Source: Parachlamydiales bacterium (GTDB lineage: Bacteria > Chlamydiota > Chlamydiia > Chlamydiales > JABDDJ01). From it: a DNA stretch of 64,000 nt. The position numbers and the translations under genes are program-made. The stretch spans positions 1 to 64,000 of the forward strand of contig JBAZCF010000004.1 of assembly GCA_041671045.1 (NCBI GenBank), in the 5' to 3' direction. Of this stretch, positions 7,120 to 18,300 are shown one piece after another. How positions within the stretch are numbered: the stretch's first letter is position 1; every line of letters starts with the position of its first letter. The notes beneath the pieces were generated by a model that was not told where the DNA came from, ran no database searches, and was given only the letters and a program-made list of their open reading frames with translations.

Positions 7120-10077
7120 GTGGGTAAGCAGAAATCTGTTCCTATTTCTGATTCTTTATCTGCGCTTGACCCGGCATTTCATTGCGAGGCGTTTCAAGCT
7201 GCTATCAAATACCGTAAAAGCCATTCTCCAAAAAATCCTTCGCTCATTCAGTCACTTATTGTGGAAGAATATGGAGATCTATCCCGTCGTTTAGACCGTG
7301 CGGAAATCCAAGAAAGTACTGCTGTCAGAAATGTCTTGAAGACAAGACAGCTAGCTAATCTTATCATTGACGATAATGGGGATATAAAAGTTGGGCTGCT
7401 GCCTGAGCTTATAGAAAATTTCAAAGAGCACTTGTATTCGTTAGGGCCAGAGCGTCAACACGATTCCTACCGTCAAGATCATATCTTAGCTGCTTTATGT
7501 GCTTTGAGGGATAATAGAGACTTAGTTTTGGCTTTAAGAAAAATATCTAAGCCCTATTCTCATAAAAATGCCGAGCAGATTATTAGAGATACGTTGCAGC
7601 TGCCATCCAATGCTGCTGTCACAGATGCATTAACGCGAAGGGCTGCATTAAGTGCTTGGCTATGCTATTTAAGGCAAAATGTAGGCTCTTGCTTCGCTAC
7701 GGCGCCTGCAATCATTATCCACGATGCACAGCCGCATGCTTTTTTCCAGGACATAGATGAGATATTAAGTACCGGCAGACTTAAGCGTACTTTTGGCGGT
7801 ATAGAGTATTCTGCGCCTATCAGCGTCAGCTGGGGGGCAGGGGATTTGAAACGTCCTATATATGTGCCTAGAAGTTCTGACTTCGGGACGACACAACTTT
7901 GGATTTCTCCAGGACTGCTCGAAGGATTTACTTCTATCGGCATACTTGATGTTGAAGAGTCGGCTAAAGCAAGAACACAGGCTTTAAAAACCATTATTGA
8001 GCAGATCTTGTTAAAATGGGAGGGTAGCTCTCCTTACTTTTTTGTTTCGGCAGAAGATATATTCAGTGCGGTGATTAAAAAACATTTGGGCATTACATCT
8101 AAAGATTTGGAAGATTATGCCAATAGGCCTCGTGAGATGATTCATGGGGTTATTTTGATGAAAATGCCTAAATCAGCTTTAGGAAGCGGTGGTAAAGGGG
8201 AACAATGCGCACGGTATTATGTCTTGATGGAACAGGCCGGATCCAAATTTAAAGAGTTGGCAGACAATGCGTTATTAAAGTCCTGGGAATACACTGTAGC
8301 TTCATTTGCAGAAACTAAGGCTACATTTTCGAGCTGGAATTTCTATTCATCTTTGGGTTTAAACCAAGATGATGTCAATGGCATTGGACCATGTATATAT
8401 AAAGCTGTGCAAAGACAGCTGGATGATATTAATGCACAAGTGAAAGAGTATCAAGAACAGTATGCGGCCATGTATGGCCAAGTGCGGTATATGGAAACAC
8501 GTGTGCGCACAGCAGGAGATTCGGAAGGGCAGTGGCTGCGTGCGGAACTGCGCAGTTTAACAAATGAATTCAAGACTATTCAAGAAATGCGTGATGCAGC
8601 AAATGCTAGGGCGCAAAATATGGCGTCTTTGTATAGTTTGTTGGTCGAGATTTATGACGCTATGTTTCCGAAGTATTTTCAGGAAATATATGATGCCGAT
8701 ATTCATGAAGTGATGACAGGACCTTATGATGATAGTCCGGCGGGCTTTAGGCTGGTCTATAAATTTGGACGTGCCAATACATCCCAATGGGTTCCAATCC
8801 TAAATGCCAATGAGTTTATCGAGGCTTTGGTTAGCTTTTTCATCGCTACTGAGGTGGAAATAACATCTTCGCCGCATTTTGAAGGTTTAAAGGATATTCT
8901 AGCTCGTATAGTGTCATCTATTGTTGCACATGTGCGTACTAGAGAATTTTTGGAAAGCTCGCTTATACGTATGGCGCGCGTGCACAATACCCGTATCATT
9001 CAGAATCCCCTTGATAATTTAGATAAAGTAGAAAAGAAACCCTGGGTATATACCTCGGGTGGTAGCATGGAGGCATTGGTAGGATGTTATTTTGGCCTGT
9101 TGCAAAGGCCTACCAACACTAGCCGTTGGGTGGAAAGCCCGATCGAGCTGTTAGTTTATCTTATTGATTCAATCAAGCAGATGCCGCCTAAAGAACAGGC
9201 TGCCTTGGCAAAATCTATGCGTCCTGCATTGTTGATGCATTCTCCTACGCATGCCTTTTTGTTCACACCTAAGTGCAAGCGTTTTCAAGAACTCTGTGCA
9301 TCAGATGCTTTTACATATACTTGGGTAAGGGATACGGTTGCCATTCCGATGCAGCGTTTTGCTTCAAATATTGTGCTGGATGAAGCAAAGATGACGTATT
9401 TAATTTCTTTATTAGCCGAAAAGGTCCCAATTACATATAGGTATAGGTTTAAAGAAGTTTTTCAGCGGGTCTACGGAACTATGAGCCCATTGGATTTCCG
9501 TGCATATCTTGTGACAACAATGCAGGAAGAGATGGCATTATCCCGCGGGGGCAATACAATAATACAGCCTAGCGAGATAGATGCTTTTCTATATGCGCAA
9601 ATCCCTCTGATTTCTAGACCGCAGGTTACTGAATGTGTAGATGCTATTTTACATGAAATGACGAATGTAGACTACGACAGGATACCGGAAATTATGGATC
9701 TGCTAGATGCTCATCTTTCTGTGGGGTATGAGCATGATATTATTGGAGCAAAAGGACTACAAGGTTTAATAAAAGGATTACTCTGTTTGGCCTATAAAAG
9801 GACTTCTCTTCCTTGGGATTGCCATAAGCAAATAGCATGCGCTATGCAAAAATTGGGATTTGCTATGCCGGCGCCTATACTTTTTGCTGATACCAACTGG
9901 GTTAAGGATTACTTTGGCTTCACGGCAAATCCCGGTACGGGTAATTTTGAGCTATGGCGATTCGATGTGACAGGCACAGAAGGTGCTCCTATGTCAATGT
10001 GGAAGCATTGGGTAGATGGAACCCAACGTGAACCACCTTGGGGTATTTATATTCATCCTCATGAATACCAAAGATAG
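7120..10077 (+). CDS. Large conserved protein with papain-like QNVGSC motif (function unknown)
   Basis: A 985-residue soluble protein with no signal peptide. I cannot assign it to a named family. Near residues 186-193 it carries QNVGSCFA, which resembles the Gln-x(n)-Gly-Ser-Cys-x-Ala active-site block of papain-fold cysteine peptidases, although the Gln-to-Cys distance is one residue shorter than in papain. A strong coiled-coil stretch spans about 425-510. The C-terminus is His-rich (KHWVDGTQ, IYIHPHEYQR), and THAFLF near 715 could supply a catalytic His. The GTG start at 7120 is the only in-frame start after the upstream stop. It lacks a clear ribosome-binding site and follows a hairpin, so the true start may lie slightly downstream. 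A peptidase role is a hypothesis. Confidence 0.7.
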   Translation: MGKQKSVPISDSLSALDPAFHCEAFQAAIKYRKSHSPKNPSLIQSLIVEEYGDLSRRLDRAEIQESTAVRNVLKTRQLANLIIDDNGDIKVGLLPELIENFKEHLYSLGPERQHDSYRQDHILAALCALRDNRDLVLALRKISKPYSHKNAEQIIRDTLQLPSNAAVTDALTRRAALSAWLCYLRQNVGSCFATAPAIIIHDAQPHAFFQDIDEILSTGRLKRTFGGIEYSAPISVSWGAGDLKRPIYVPRSSDFGTTQLWISPGLLEGFTSIGILDVEESAKARTQALKTIIEQILLKWEGSSPYFFVSAEDIFSAVIKKHLGITSKDLEDYANRPREMIHGVILMKMPKSALGSGGKGEQCARYYVLMEQAGSKFKELADNALLKSWEYTVASFAETKATFSSWNFYSSLGLNQDDVNGIGPCIYKAVQRQLDDINAQVKEYQEQYAAMYGQVRYMETRVRTAGDSEGQWLRAELRSLTNEFKTIQEMRDAANARAQNMASLYSLLVEIYDAMFPKYFQEIYDADIHEVMTGPYDDSPAGFRLVYKFGRANTSQWVPILNANEFIEALVSFFIATEVEITSSPHFEGLKDILARIVSSIVAHVRTREFLESSLIRMARVHNTRIIQNPLDNLDKVEKKPWVYTSGGSMEALVGCYFGLLQRPTNTSRWVESPIELLVYLIDSIKQMPPKEQAALAKSMRPALLMHSPTHAFLFTPKCKRFQELCASDAFTYTWVRDTVAIPMQRFASNIVLDEAKMTYLISLLAEKVPITYRYRFKEVFQRVYGTMSPLDFRAYLVTTMQEEMALSRGGNTIIQPSEIDAFLYAQIPLISRPQVTECVDAILHEMTNVDYDRIPEIMDLLDAHLSVGYEHDIIGAKGLQGLIKGLLCLAYKRTSLPWDCHKQIACAMQKLGFAMPAPILFADTNWVKDYFGFTANPGTGNFELWRFDVTGTEGAPMSMWKHWVDGTQREPPWGIYIHPHEYQR

Positions 10078-10236
10078 GGCAGAACATTCATTCAGGAAAT
10101 AACCCCTGATCTCATCCGGCTCTAGGGTAAATTATGCAATAAAGCTAAACAACATCCACAAAGATGAACTATTTAGGTTTGCCATTTAGATAATCAAAAA
10201 CTGAATTCTTATTACTATCATTTAATCTCTTTTTAA

Positions 10237-10265
10237 TTGACAAATTCGGATCAATAGTATAAAAA
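10237..10265 (+). promoter_or_regulatory. Candidate promoter of the second outer-membrane protein
   Basis: A consensus TTGACA at 10237-10242 is followed by TATAAA (10258-10263, 15-nt spacing) or TAAAAA (10260-10265, 17-nt spacing). It lies about 115 nt before the start at 10379. The surrounding 289-nt gap is AT-rich and holds no gene. Confidence 0.45.
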
Positions 10266-10378
10266 ACTATGCCGAACACCCAAAACAGACACGTTTGTTG
10301 TTTATCCACTTTTAATTACTGCTATTTATTCAAAAGATAAATTTTAATTTTTACGCATCACATAATATGGAGCTCAAA

Positions 10379-11821
10379 ATGAAATTATTAAGGTACTTGT
10401 TACCGTTTGTATTTGCCATGAGTTTGGTTACAATCTCATCATATGCAAATGAAGGGGACCGTTATGAAGAAGAATTGAATGAGCGCGATTTCGACGCCTT
10501 AAGACAATTCGTTAACTCAAAACGTACGCTTGATTTGCAAGAAAAGTCCTGCAACTTAACTATCAGCGGTGATGTGCGTACTGAATGGCGTCATATGACC
10601 GAGAAATGCAACGGAAGAAGAATTCTTGGCAATCGTTTCATTTTGGACGACAAATGTGCTCCGTTAGGTAACAATGACTTTGATGTCGAATTCAACTTGC
10701 GCCTAGATTATATCAGTGATAATGCCTGGGGTGTAGCCCATGTTCTATATGACTGCTCAGCCGGTGTAGATGGCGGCAACTGCAGAAAAAGAAAAAGACA
10801 ATGCTTAGGTAAAGTCCGTAAAAATGACAAATGCTCCAGCCCGCAAAGAGCTTTATATATTAACGACAATTTCATTCCTGGAAGCGTACTTTGCTGCACA
10901 GACAAATTTGATGGCGATCCAGCCGGCTGGCATGGCAGCGGTTCTAAATGCGACTTGAACCTCCGCAAAGCTTATATGGGTATGAATGTTTATGACAATT
11001 GCGGTACACGCTTTGATGTAGAGATTGGCCGTCGTAATTTGTACAACGTATTTGATTCCAAAGTACAGTTCTTAAGCCGCTTTGATGGTATTTTGCTAAA
11101 ATATACAAGCTTTTACGAAGAAATGGCAGAGTTCTACGTTTATTTGGCCGGCTTTGTTGTGGATGAGCGCGTCAACCATTTTGCTTGGATTACTGAGATT
11201 GGCGTTGAGAACATTTGCGAAAGCTGCTTTGACGTGAAGTATTCCTTCATCGATTGGCCAAAAAGAGGTAAAAACCGTTGCAACATTAGAAGCCCTGAAG
11301 GCTTTAAGTTCCAAAACTCTCAGATCTCTATGGCTTACCACTTTAATCCTGAGCTGATCAATATTAAGTCTAAGCTTTATGGTGCAGCTATTATGAACCA
11401 TTCAGCTCCTAAGTTGACCGTAAGAAATGTTGACGGCATCGATGCGAATGGACAACCCATTTTCGGTAAAACATTCAATTTCAATAACGAATGTTATGCT
11501 TGGTATGTTGGATGTACATTTGGTAAAGTTTGCGAACAAGGCGATTGGGCTTTAGACTGCCAGTACCAATGGGTACAAGCAGTGTCTATTCCTGACCGTG
11601 ATTGTTCCGGTATTGGCCGCGGCAACTTCTTAGGCCAGAGCTTTACTGCAGATGGACGTGGTAACACTAACTTTAAAGGTTGGAGAGCAGAGCTTCTGTA
11701 TGCTTTAACTGATAACTTGACATTGGATATGATCTGGGAATCTTCCACAGCGCTGAATAAGCGTATCGGTGGAAACCATGATTTCTCTAAATTTGAGTTA
11801 GAAGCTATCTACGCATTCTAA
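10379..11821 (+). CDS. Exported cysteine-rich porin-like outer-membrane protein
   Basis: A 480-residue protein. The start at 10379 (MKLLRYLLPF...) is preferred over the ATG at 10367 because GGAG lies at the right distance and a signal peptide (residues 1-24, SSYA-NE) then begins cleanly. After a short acidic helix, the sequence enters a beta-barrel pattern (LTISGDVRTEWRHM, then repeated amphipathic strands) that continues to a terminal strand ending in aromatic F (FELEAIYAF), the usual C-terminal signature of outer-membrane barrels recognised by the Bam machinery. More than 20 cysteines suggest disulfide cross-linking in the outer-membrane complex. The role is probably a porin. The substrate is unknown. 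Confidence 0.75.
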   Translation: MKLLRYLLPFVFAMSLVTISSYANEGDRYEEELNERDFDALRQFVNSKRTLDLQEKSCNLTISGDVRTEWRHMTEKCNGRRILGNRFILDDKCAPLGNNDFDVEFNLRLDYISDNAWGVAHVLYDCSAGVDGGNCRKRKRQCLGKVRKNDKCSSPQRALYINDNFIPGSVLCCTDKFDGDPAGWHGSGSKCDLNLRKAYMGMNVYDNCGTRFDVEIGRRNLYNVFDSKVQFLSRFDGILLKYTSFYEEMAEFYVYLAGFVVDERVNHFAWITEIGVENICESCFDVKYSFIDWPKRGKNRCNIRSPEGFKFQNSQISMAYHFNPELINIKSKLYGAAIMNHSAPKLTVRNVDGIDANGQPIFGKTFNFNNECYAWYVGCTFGKVCEQGDWALDCQYQWVQAVSIPDRDCSGIGRGNFLGQSFTADGRGNTNFKGWRAELLYALTDNLTLDMIWESSTALNKRIGGNHDFSKFELEAIYAF

Positions 11822-11827
11822 AAAAGA

Positions 11828-11888
11828 AGCTTATCCTAGTGAGGGAGTGTGGCAGCTTTGCTCCAGCTCCCTACTGCTAGGATAAGCT
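11828..11888 (+). terminator. Long hairpin after porin-like gene
   Basis: A 12-bp outer stem (AGCTTATCCTAG at 11828-11839 pairing with CTAGGATAAGCT at 11877-11888) encloses an inner GGGAG/CTCCC stem. It starts 7 nt after the stop. No T-run follows, so it may work as an mRNA-stabilising or factor-dependent end. Confidence 0.6.
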
Positions 11889-12002
11889 ATCTATAGTAAA
11901 ATCTTCGACTGCAATTTTGACTTGTTTTTCGGAAACATTATTGGACTTGCTAGGATAATCTTATAGCGGTAAAATGCTCTCCTAAGCCTCTTAGGAATTC
12001 CT

Positions 12003-15000
12003 ATGCACTGTTTCTATAGCAATCGCGTCGAGGTCCTTTATGAAAGGCTAGTTCAAAGCTTATTCACAGGGAATTCTTCCCACCCGTTTTCAAAAAGGCT
12101 TATTTTAGTGGCCAGTCCTGCAATGCGTTCTTGGTTGCAGCTGCGCATGGCTAAAGACGAAAGGCTAGGTATTTTTGCCGGTGTAGAAATAGGGATGGCA
12201 GAGAATACTATAGAAAAAATCAGCAGCCTAGGAAATTCCAGCTCTGTTCCTAGTAGGAATGCTTTTTCACTGGGTATAGAATTAGTGCTGACGGAATTAT
12301 TAAAGGAAGATGGGCTAGATATTCCCTCCGGCATAAAAAATCAGTCAAAACAATCACATTTTCTAGCATCGCAGCTGACGGACCTTTTTGTACGCTATAG
12401 TGTTTATGGCAGCGGGCTATTAAAAAGTTGGAAAAATACTAAGCGTAAAGATTGGCAGCAGGTTCTGTGGGAAAAGGTCCATGCAAAATTTCACTGGATT
12501 TCGCGAGTTGAGTTGGTTGAAGGAATGGATAGTATTCCTTATGACAGTGTCCATTTCTTTTCTGTCAGTTTTCTACCCCAAGTATATTTAGACTGTTTGG
12601 AGCGTTTATCACATAAGACGCCTGCCTTTGGATATATCCTTTCGCCTTGCAGGGCTTTTTGGTGCGACATTTTAGGCGATAAACAGCAGTCGTTTTATTT
12701 GCATGCAGTCCAAGAAAAAGGGGCATCGATAGCTCAGCAGATGGCTTTGGAAGATTTATTGATAGACACTAACCCGCTGTTGGCCAATTTTGGCAGAATG
12801 GGGCGTGAAATGGCCGCACAGCTAGAAAAGCTGGACGATCATGCAGAGCAAGGTTATGTCATTCCTTCTTCGGTATTGAGTGTAGAAGCTTATCAAGAAT
12901 ATATCGATGAACAGGTCTTCTTTGAACCTGTAGCCAAACCTATAAGCTTACTGCAAGCATTGCAGACAGATTTGACCTTATTGAGGCCTTATCAAGGAGA
13001 GTTTATTGCGGTGGAGGGTGAAGGCAGGTCGCTAGAATTGCATGGCGCTCCCACACGTTGGCGTGAAGTAGAGGTTCTCTATAACATACTTGTGGAAGAG
13101 ATTGCGCATTCTCAGACGACGGACCAACCTCTTCTTCCTAGCGATATCATAGTGATGGCGCCCGATATCGCAGTCTATTTGCCTTACATCAAAGCTGTAT
13201 TTGAAGAAAAGGAAGGGCAGCTGCCGGTTCAGGTGATGGATGTGCGCATGCCTTCCACAAATGTATATATACAGGCCTTTTTAGCTTTATTAGAGCTGGC
13301 AAAAAGCGGGTGGGAAAATAAGAGGATTTTAGACCTCTTGGACTACTTGCCCATTTTAAGAAAGTGCGGCTGGTCCCAAGAGGATGCTGTGACATTGCGA
13401 AAATGGATAAAACAATCGGCAGTGCACTGGGGATTTGATGTTAAGCATCGTGACGAATTTTTGGCCTCTGCCTACTTGCCTCAAAATGCTTTAGATAGGT
13501 CTGAGGTAGGCACGTGGTATAGTTCGTTAAAGGGATTATGCAACAGTTTATTGACAAGTTCAGAAGATAATCCCGTTTTTCTAGAGGTTTCTGATGCTCC
13601 CTTATTAGGGGAGTGGTGGGAGTTTTTATATGGTTTAAAGAGCGATTTGGAGCCCATATCCAAGCAGGAAGAGTATCCTCTTGCCCAATGGATCGCATAT
13701 TGCAATAAGCTGGTCGATAAATATCTTTATTCTGAACATGATGAGGAACTAGTTCAAGGACACCTTGTCCTGCAGAAAACGTTAAAAGAGCTTGAATTAG
13801 CATTTACGGGAAAGTTGTCTTTTACTTTGATAGAATCCTGCTTAACAAGAGCATTAGATCAGGTTACTACAACATACCGGGAAGGTAATTTACAGGCAGT
13901 CCGCTTCTGTTCACTTTTACCTATGCGCGCTGTGCCGGCAAAAATTATTGCCTTAATAGGTATGGAAGCAGGAATGTACCCTAAAAAGGGATATGATCCT
14001 ATTGGATTGGATTTAATGAAATCGACCGGGCTAGGGGACTACTGTCCTCGGCAATCCGACTTTGACCGCTATCTTTTTCTGGAAGCCCTTTTATCTGCAC
14101 GCGAAAAGTTGGTGATAACTTTTCCTGCCCAATGGAATCATGGCGGCCATGCAGAAGAAAAAATGCCTTCACACTTGCTAGAAGAGCTTGTAGGATATCT
14201 TGATAAAGCATACAGAATAGATGGCAAGCTTCCTTCTGAAAAAATCCTGTATCAACATGCCCTTCCAAGTTATCACTATTCACATTTCCAAACAGATAGC
14301 GTCCCTAATTACCTGCCTTCAAGACTATCTTGGGCTAAAGCGGCCTATGGGTGTTTGAAAAATGGAAAGCAGAATTTTTTTGATCAATTTGCCGATTTTA
14401 TACCCAGTAGGAGTGTTTCAGAGCAACGTGTCGAGCTTAGTACTTTAAAGTCTCTGGCTGCAAATCCACTTAAAGAATATTTAAAAAATGTTTTGAAAGT
14501 GGATCTGGAACGATCTTTGAAGTATAAAAACGTTGTGGATGAACCTTTAGATCTTCCCCCGCTAGATCAGGGATCTATGAGCAGCAAGTCCCTTACAGAA
14601 GAAATGTCCCGGGTTATACATAGGGCAACGGTAACAGGGAAAATGCCATTTGTGCCCATTAAAGAGGTTTACTCACGCAAGCTGTATGCAAATGATGCGC
14701 ATTTAAGCCAGCTGGCTTCCACAATTTCAGAAACAGACAAGAAGTGTACCTTTCAACTTTCTGCCCATTATTTGGAGGTAGAGATTGGGGATGAAATGTG
14801 TAAATTCCCTCCGCTTGTAATTCCAAAACCACAGGGGGGGCACTGGATTATTGAAGGGGAAATTCCGATGGTATCGCCTCAGGGATTATTTGTTTATGCA
14901 GAAGCCAAGCTGGGCAAGCTTATCAAAGCGTGGCCTCATTTCTTGGTACTTAAATGCCTTATTGAAAAATACCAGCTTCAGGTGGACCCTTGTATTCTCC

Positions 15001-15347
15001 TTGTCCATACAAAAATTAACCAGGCTGTCCGAATGGATGCTTCTGCAATAAATGCTGAAGAGAATTTAGTTCGCTTTCTAGAGTATTTTGAAGCTACGCG
15101 CGTCCATCCTTCTCCTTTATTGCCGGACTGGCTTTCCTCTATCCTGGAGGGTGACAGGAATAAGTTGCAAAAAGAATTTGAGAAAGATCCTCAAAGTGGA
15201 TTCAACTTTATGGATGATACAGTGCGTTGGTTATTTGAAAATGAAACATATCCGGATGCTGAGGGGATTATTCAGAAATGGCAACCCAAAGCAGCCGAAT
15301 TGTTTGGGGAGCTTCAGGCGTTGGTTTCTAAGAAGGAAAGTAAATGA
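12003..15347 (+). CDS. recC: Exodeoxyribonuclease V gamma subunit RecC
   Basis: A 1114-residue RecC, the subunit that holds the RecB and RecD motors and scans for recombination hotspots in RecBCD double-strand-break repair. The N-terminus (FYSNRVEVLYERLVQSL) matches the family opening. The protein contains the inactive helicase fold (VASPAMRSWLQ, FSVSFLPQVYLDCL, DIIVMAPD near residue 380, RFCSLLPMRAVPAKIIALIGM near 640) and an inactive nuclease-like C-terminal domain, as expected for RecC, with no intact Walker A. Length is normal. The stop overlaps the recB start (ATGA). AGGAATTCCT precedes the ATG. Confidence 0.93.
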   Translation: MHCFYSNRVEVLYERLVQSLFTGNSSHPFSKRLILVASPAMRSWLQLRMAKDERLGIFAGVEIGMAENTIEKISSLGNSSSVPSRNAFSLGIELVLTELLKEDGLDIPSGIKNQSKQSHFLASQLTDLFVRYSVYGSGLLKSWKNTKRKDWQQVLWEKVHAKFHWISRVELVEGMDSIPYDSVHFFSVSFLPQVYLDCLERLSHKTPAFGYILSPCRAFWCDILGDKQQSFYLHAVQEKGASIAQQMALEDLLIDTNPLLANFGRMGREMAAQLEKLDDHAEQGYVIPSSVLSVEAYQEYIDEQVFFEPVAKPISLLQALQTDLTLLRPYQGEFIAVEGEGRSLELHGAPTRWREVEVLYNILVEEIAHSQTTDQPLLPSDIIVMAPDIAVYLPYIKAVFEEKEGQLPVQVMDVRMPSTNVYIQAFLALLELAKSGWENKRILDLLDYLPILRKCGWSQEDAVTLRKWIKQSAVHWGFDVKHRDEFLASAYLPQNALDRSEVGTWYSSLKGLCNSLLTSSEDNPVFLEVSDAPLLGEWWEFLYGLKSDLEPISKQEEYPLAQWIAYCNKLVDKYLYSEHDEELVQGHLVLQKTLKELELAFTGKLSFTLIESCLTRALDQVTTTYREGNLQAVRFCSLLPMRAVPAKIIALIGMEAGMYPKKGYDPIGLDLMKSTGLGDYCPRQSDFDRYLFLEALLSAREKLVITFPAQWNHGGHAEEKMPSHLLEELVGYLDKAYRIDGKLPSEKILYQHALPSYHYSHFQTDSVPNYLPSRLSWAKAAYGCLKNGKQNFFDQFADFIPSRSVSEQRVELSTLKSLAANPLKEYLKNVLKVDLERSLKYKNVVDEPLDLPPLDQGSMSSKSLTEEMSRVIHRATVTGKMPFVPIKEVYSRKLYANDAHLSQLASTISETDKKCTFQLSAHYLEVEIGDEMCKFPPLVIPKPQGGHWIIEGEIPMVSPQGLFVYAEAKLGKLIKAWPHFLVLKCLIEKYQLQVDPCILLVHTKINQAVRMDASAINAEENLVRFLEYFEATRVHPSPLLPDWLSSILEGDRNKLQKEFEKDPQSGFNFMDDTVRWLFENETYPDAEGIIQKWQPKAAELFGELQALVSKKESK

Positions 15348-18300
15348 TAGGGTTTCCCAGTTTTAACGTATTGTCATCTTCACAATCTATTGAAGGGCAT
15401 CTTCTTTTAGAAGCTTCGGCAGGAACAGGCAAAACTTTTGCGATCGAAAATATCGTTGTCAGGAGTATTTTGGAAAAGGGCCTGGCGTTGGATCGTATTC
15501 TGGTATTGACCTTTACAAATGCTGCTACAAATGACCTTAAAGCACGTATCCGCAGCTGTATTTTTAAGACTATAGAAGACCTTGCGCACGGTAATACAGG
15601 TGAGAACTATTTACATAACGTGGCGGAGCAGGGAGAGCATGCCATCTGGCAAGCAAAACAGAAGCTGCGCCACAATCTGTTTTTTTTCGAGAACAGCCAA
15701 ATATTTACTTTACATGCCTTCTGCAGCCGTACTTTGACTGATCTATCCCTTTTGGACCCCCAAGAATGGATGCTATCCTATGCTGAGATAAATGAATGTA
15801 TTGTTAACTATATACGCACCTCTTTGACGCTTCCTCTCATCCATCCTGCAGAGCTGGAGATATTATGGAGCACTACAGAGAGGGTCGTCTCAGAAATTAA
15901 ATCCCAGCTATTGCGTGGAGCCTCCATTGCTAAACTTCCTCATTATGCTGAAGGGGAGCAAGCCTTTCGAGTTCTTTTAGAAAGTGCACGCCAGAAATAT
16001 GCTTTTCAATCAGATAAAGTTTTAGAAGACTTCCAAAAAATAACGAAAGCATGTGGTAAGAGGGATATCGACAAACACGTAAAGAGGCTTCGGAATTTTG
16101 CCCGCCTTCTGCAAGAGGGAGCATCTGTCACTTCCTTTCAACTCTTAATAGAGGAAGGTTTGATTTGGCTGGAGAATATCAAACCAGAGAAAATCCTTAC
16201 CAAAAATGTTAACTTCGCTAACCTCAACCTGCACTACCCTACATTAGATGCTTGGATACGTAACGAGCTTGAACCCCTTTTGAGAAATCATACAGATAAG
16301 GATTTACTACTGTTAAGGTTGGCGCATGGTGCACAGAAAGTTTTCCGTGCATGGATGCGTTCTGAATACCGGAGCACAAACGACGATTTGCTGCGTTTGA
16401 TGGTGGAAAAGACGCACGACCCTTCTATTGGGGATCAGATCCGTTCTAAATACGATCTAGTGATTGTAGATGAGTTTCAAGATACCGATCCCTCTCAGTG
16501 GACTATCCTAAAAAATCTTTTTCTAGATCCACAACATCATTGGAATGGACAGCTCATTCTTGTAGGGGACCCTAAACAATCCATCTATGCTTTTAGGCAG
16601 GCGGATATCTATACTTATCGTGAGGCGGCAAATACGTTAGGCCAAGCGGCTATGGCTTCATTAGATACCAATTTCCGTTCACATCCTAAATTGGTAGAGG
16701 GCTTAAACAGACTTTTTTCTGCTGAAAGAGTCCCTAGGCTGATATATTTGCCTTCTACAGATGAAGCAGTCTATTGTAATCCGGTAAAGGCTGGATTAAA
16801 GGAAGAAGTGTTTTCTCTTTTACCTGTGGAGGAGGTCGGCATTGAATTCGTTGCTGCTAAGGCAACGGAGGACGTGAACCAATATATTGCAGCAGAAATA
16901 TTACGTTTAAAGGAAAGCTACGGATTTGACCCCTCTCGTTGCGCTATATTGGTCAAAGACCGCTATAAAGGGGCAGAATTGGGCAAGGTATTAAAACAGT
17001 TCGGTTTGCCTTATCGCTTGAATCGCGATCGGTCTTTGATAAAATCTCCGGCATATTCTCCTTTAAAGCAGTTAGTTAAAGCGGTCTTGCATTGTAAGGA
17101 TATTGGAATCGTAAAGGTAGCTTTAGGGGATAAAATCCTTAATTGGAATTATAAACGTCTTCTGCAGTTGAATGAACCTGCGGTGTTAGCTGCAACATTG
17201 CAGATGTTTGCCAAGTGGAATGCTAAGCTTCATAGCCAGGGGATCGCTCATTGCTTGCAAGCTATCCTGGATGAGCCTTGTGCTGAAGATTCCATTACTT
17301 ATGGTGAGGCAATTTTAAAAAGTGAAGAGGGCACAGAATTCTTCTTAGAGCTATTTCAAATTGTAGAGCTGCTCTTAGAGCACCAGCCCTTAGGTTCAAA
17401 AAACCAGGGCGGCTTAATAGACTTGTTTGATGTCCTGGAAGAATTAGATCTTGAAGAGTCGGGTGATTTAGCTATCCAAGGGGATGATGCCCAGGGGATA
17501 TCCATTGTAACTATCCACTCCAGTAAAGGCTTGGAATTTGATGTTGTCTTTACGCAAGGAATTATCTTTGATTCGCCTGCCCCTTCTTCCATTATTGTTA
17601 AACATGAGGAAGAGGAACGGGTCATTCAAGCTGTCCATCCTGAATCCGAAGATTACTTGAAATATTGTGAGGAGATTGATGCAGAAAAGATGCGTCAATT
17701 TTATGTCACCGCTACACGCGCTAAATACAAACTGTATTTATTTGCCTTGGAGCAGGAAAAAACTCCTAAGAAGGGAAAGGCTGCAATCGTTGACCTATAT
17801 CTAAGCCACCTGCAAGGACATGGAGAGAATTATCATTGCCTTTATGAGGGTATAGGATCTCTTTCATTGGGAAAATTCCCTTCTTTGGTCAAATTACTGG
17901 ATCCTGAGTCCCATTCTATCCGACATAAGGTTTTGGATGAATGCAGCCGTAGCTTGCATATAGACAAAACGGTTATCCAACCCGATGAATATGTATTTAT
18001 TGAGCCGTTTCAACCTAATTTTGATTTCTCAAACTCATTTATTTCTTCCTATACAGGCTTGGCAAAACATGAAGTGGAATTATTGGAACATATTCCCCCT
18101 TCAGACTGGGAAGGGGAAGTGAAGAGTGTACATACTTTACCTGCGGGTGCTGAAACAGGAATTCTCTTCCATACTCTCCTAGAAAAAATAGATTTCACGA
18201 GACCTTTTGATAAGCAGGCTTTATTACCCTTTTTCCAATCTAAAACTGCTCCTTGGATAGATGTCGTTTATGAGATGTTGCACCAAATTGTCAGTATTCC

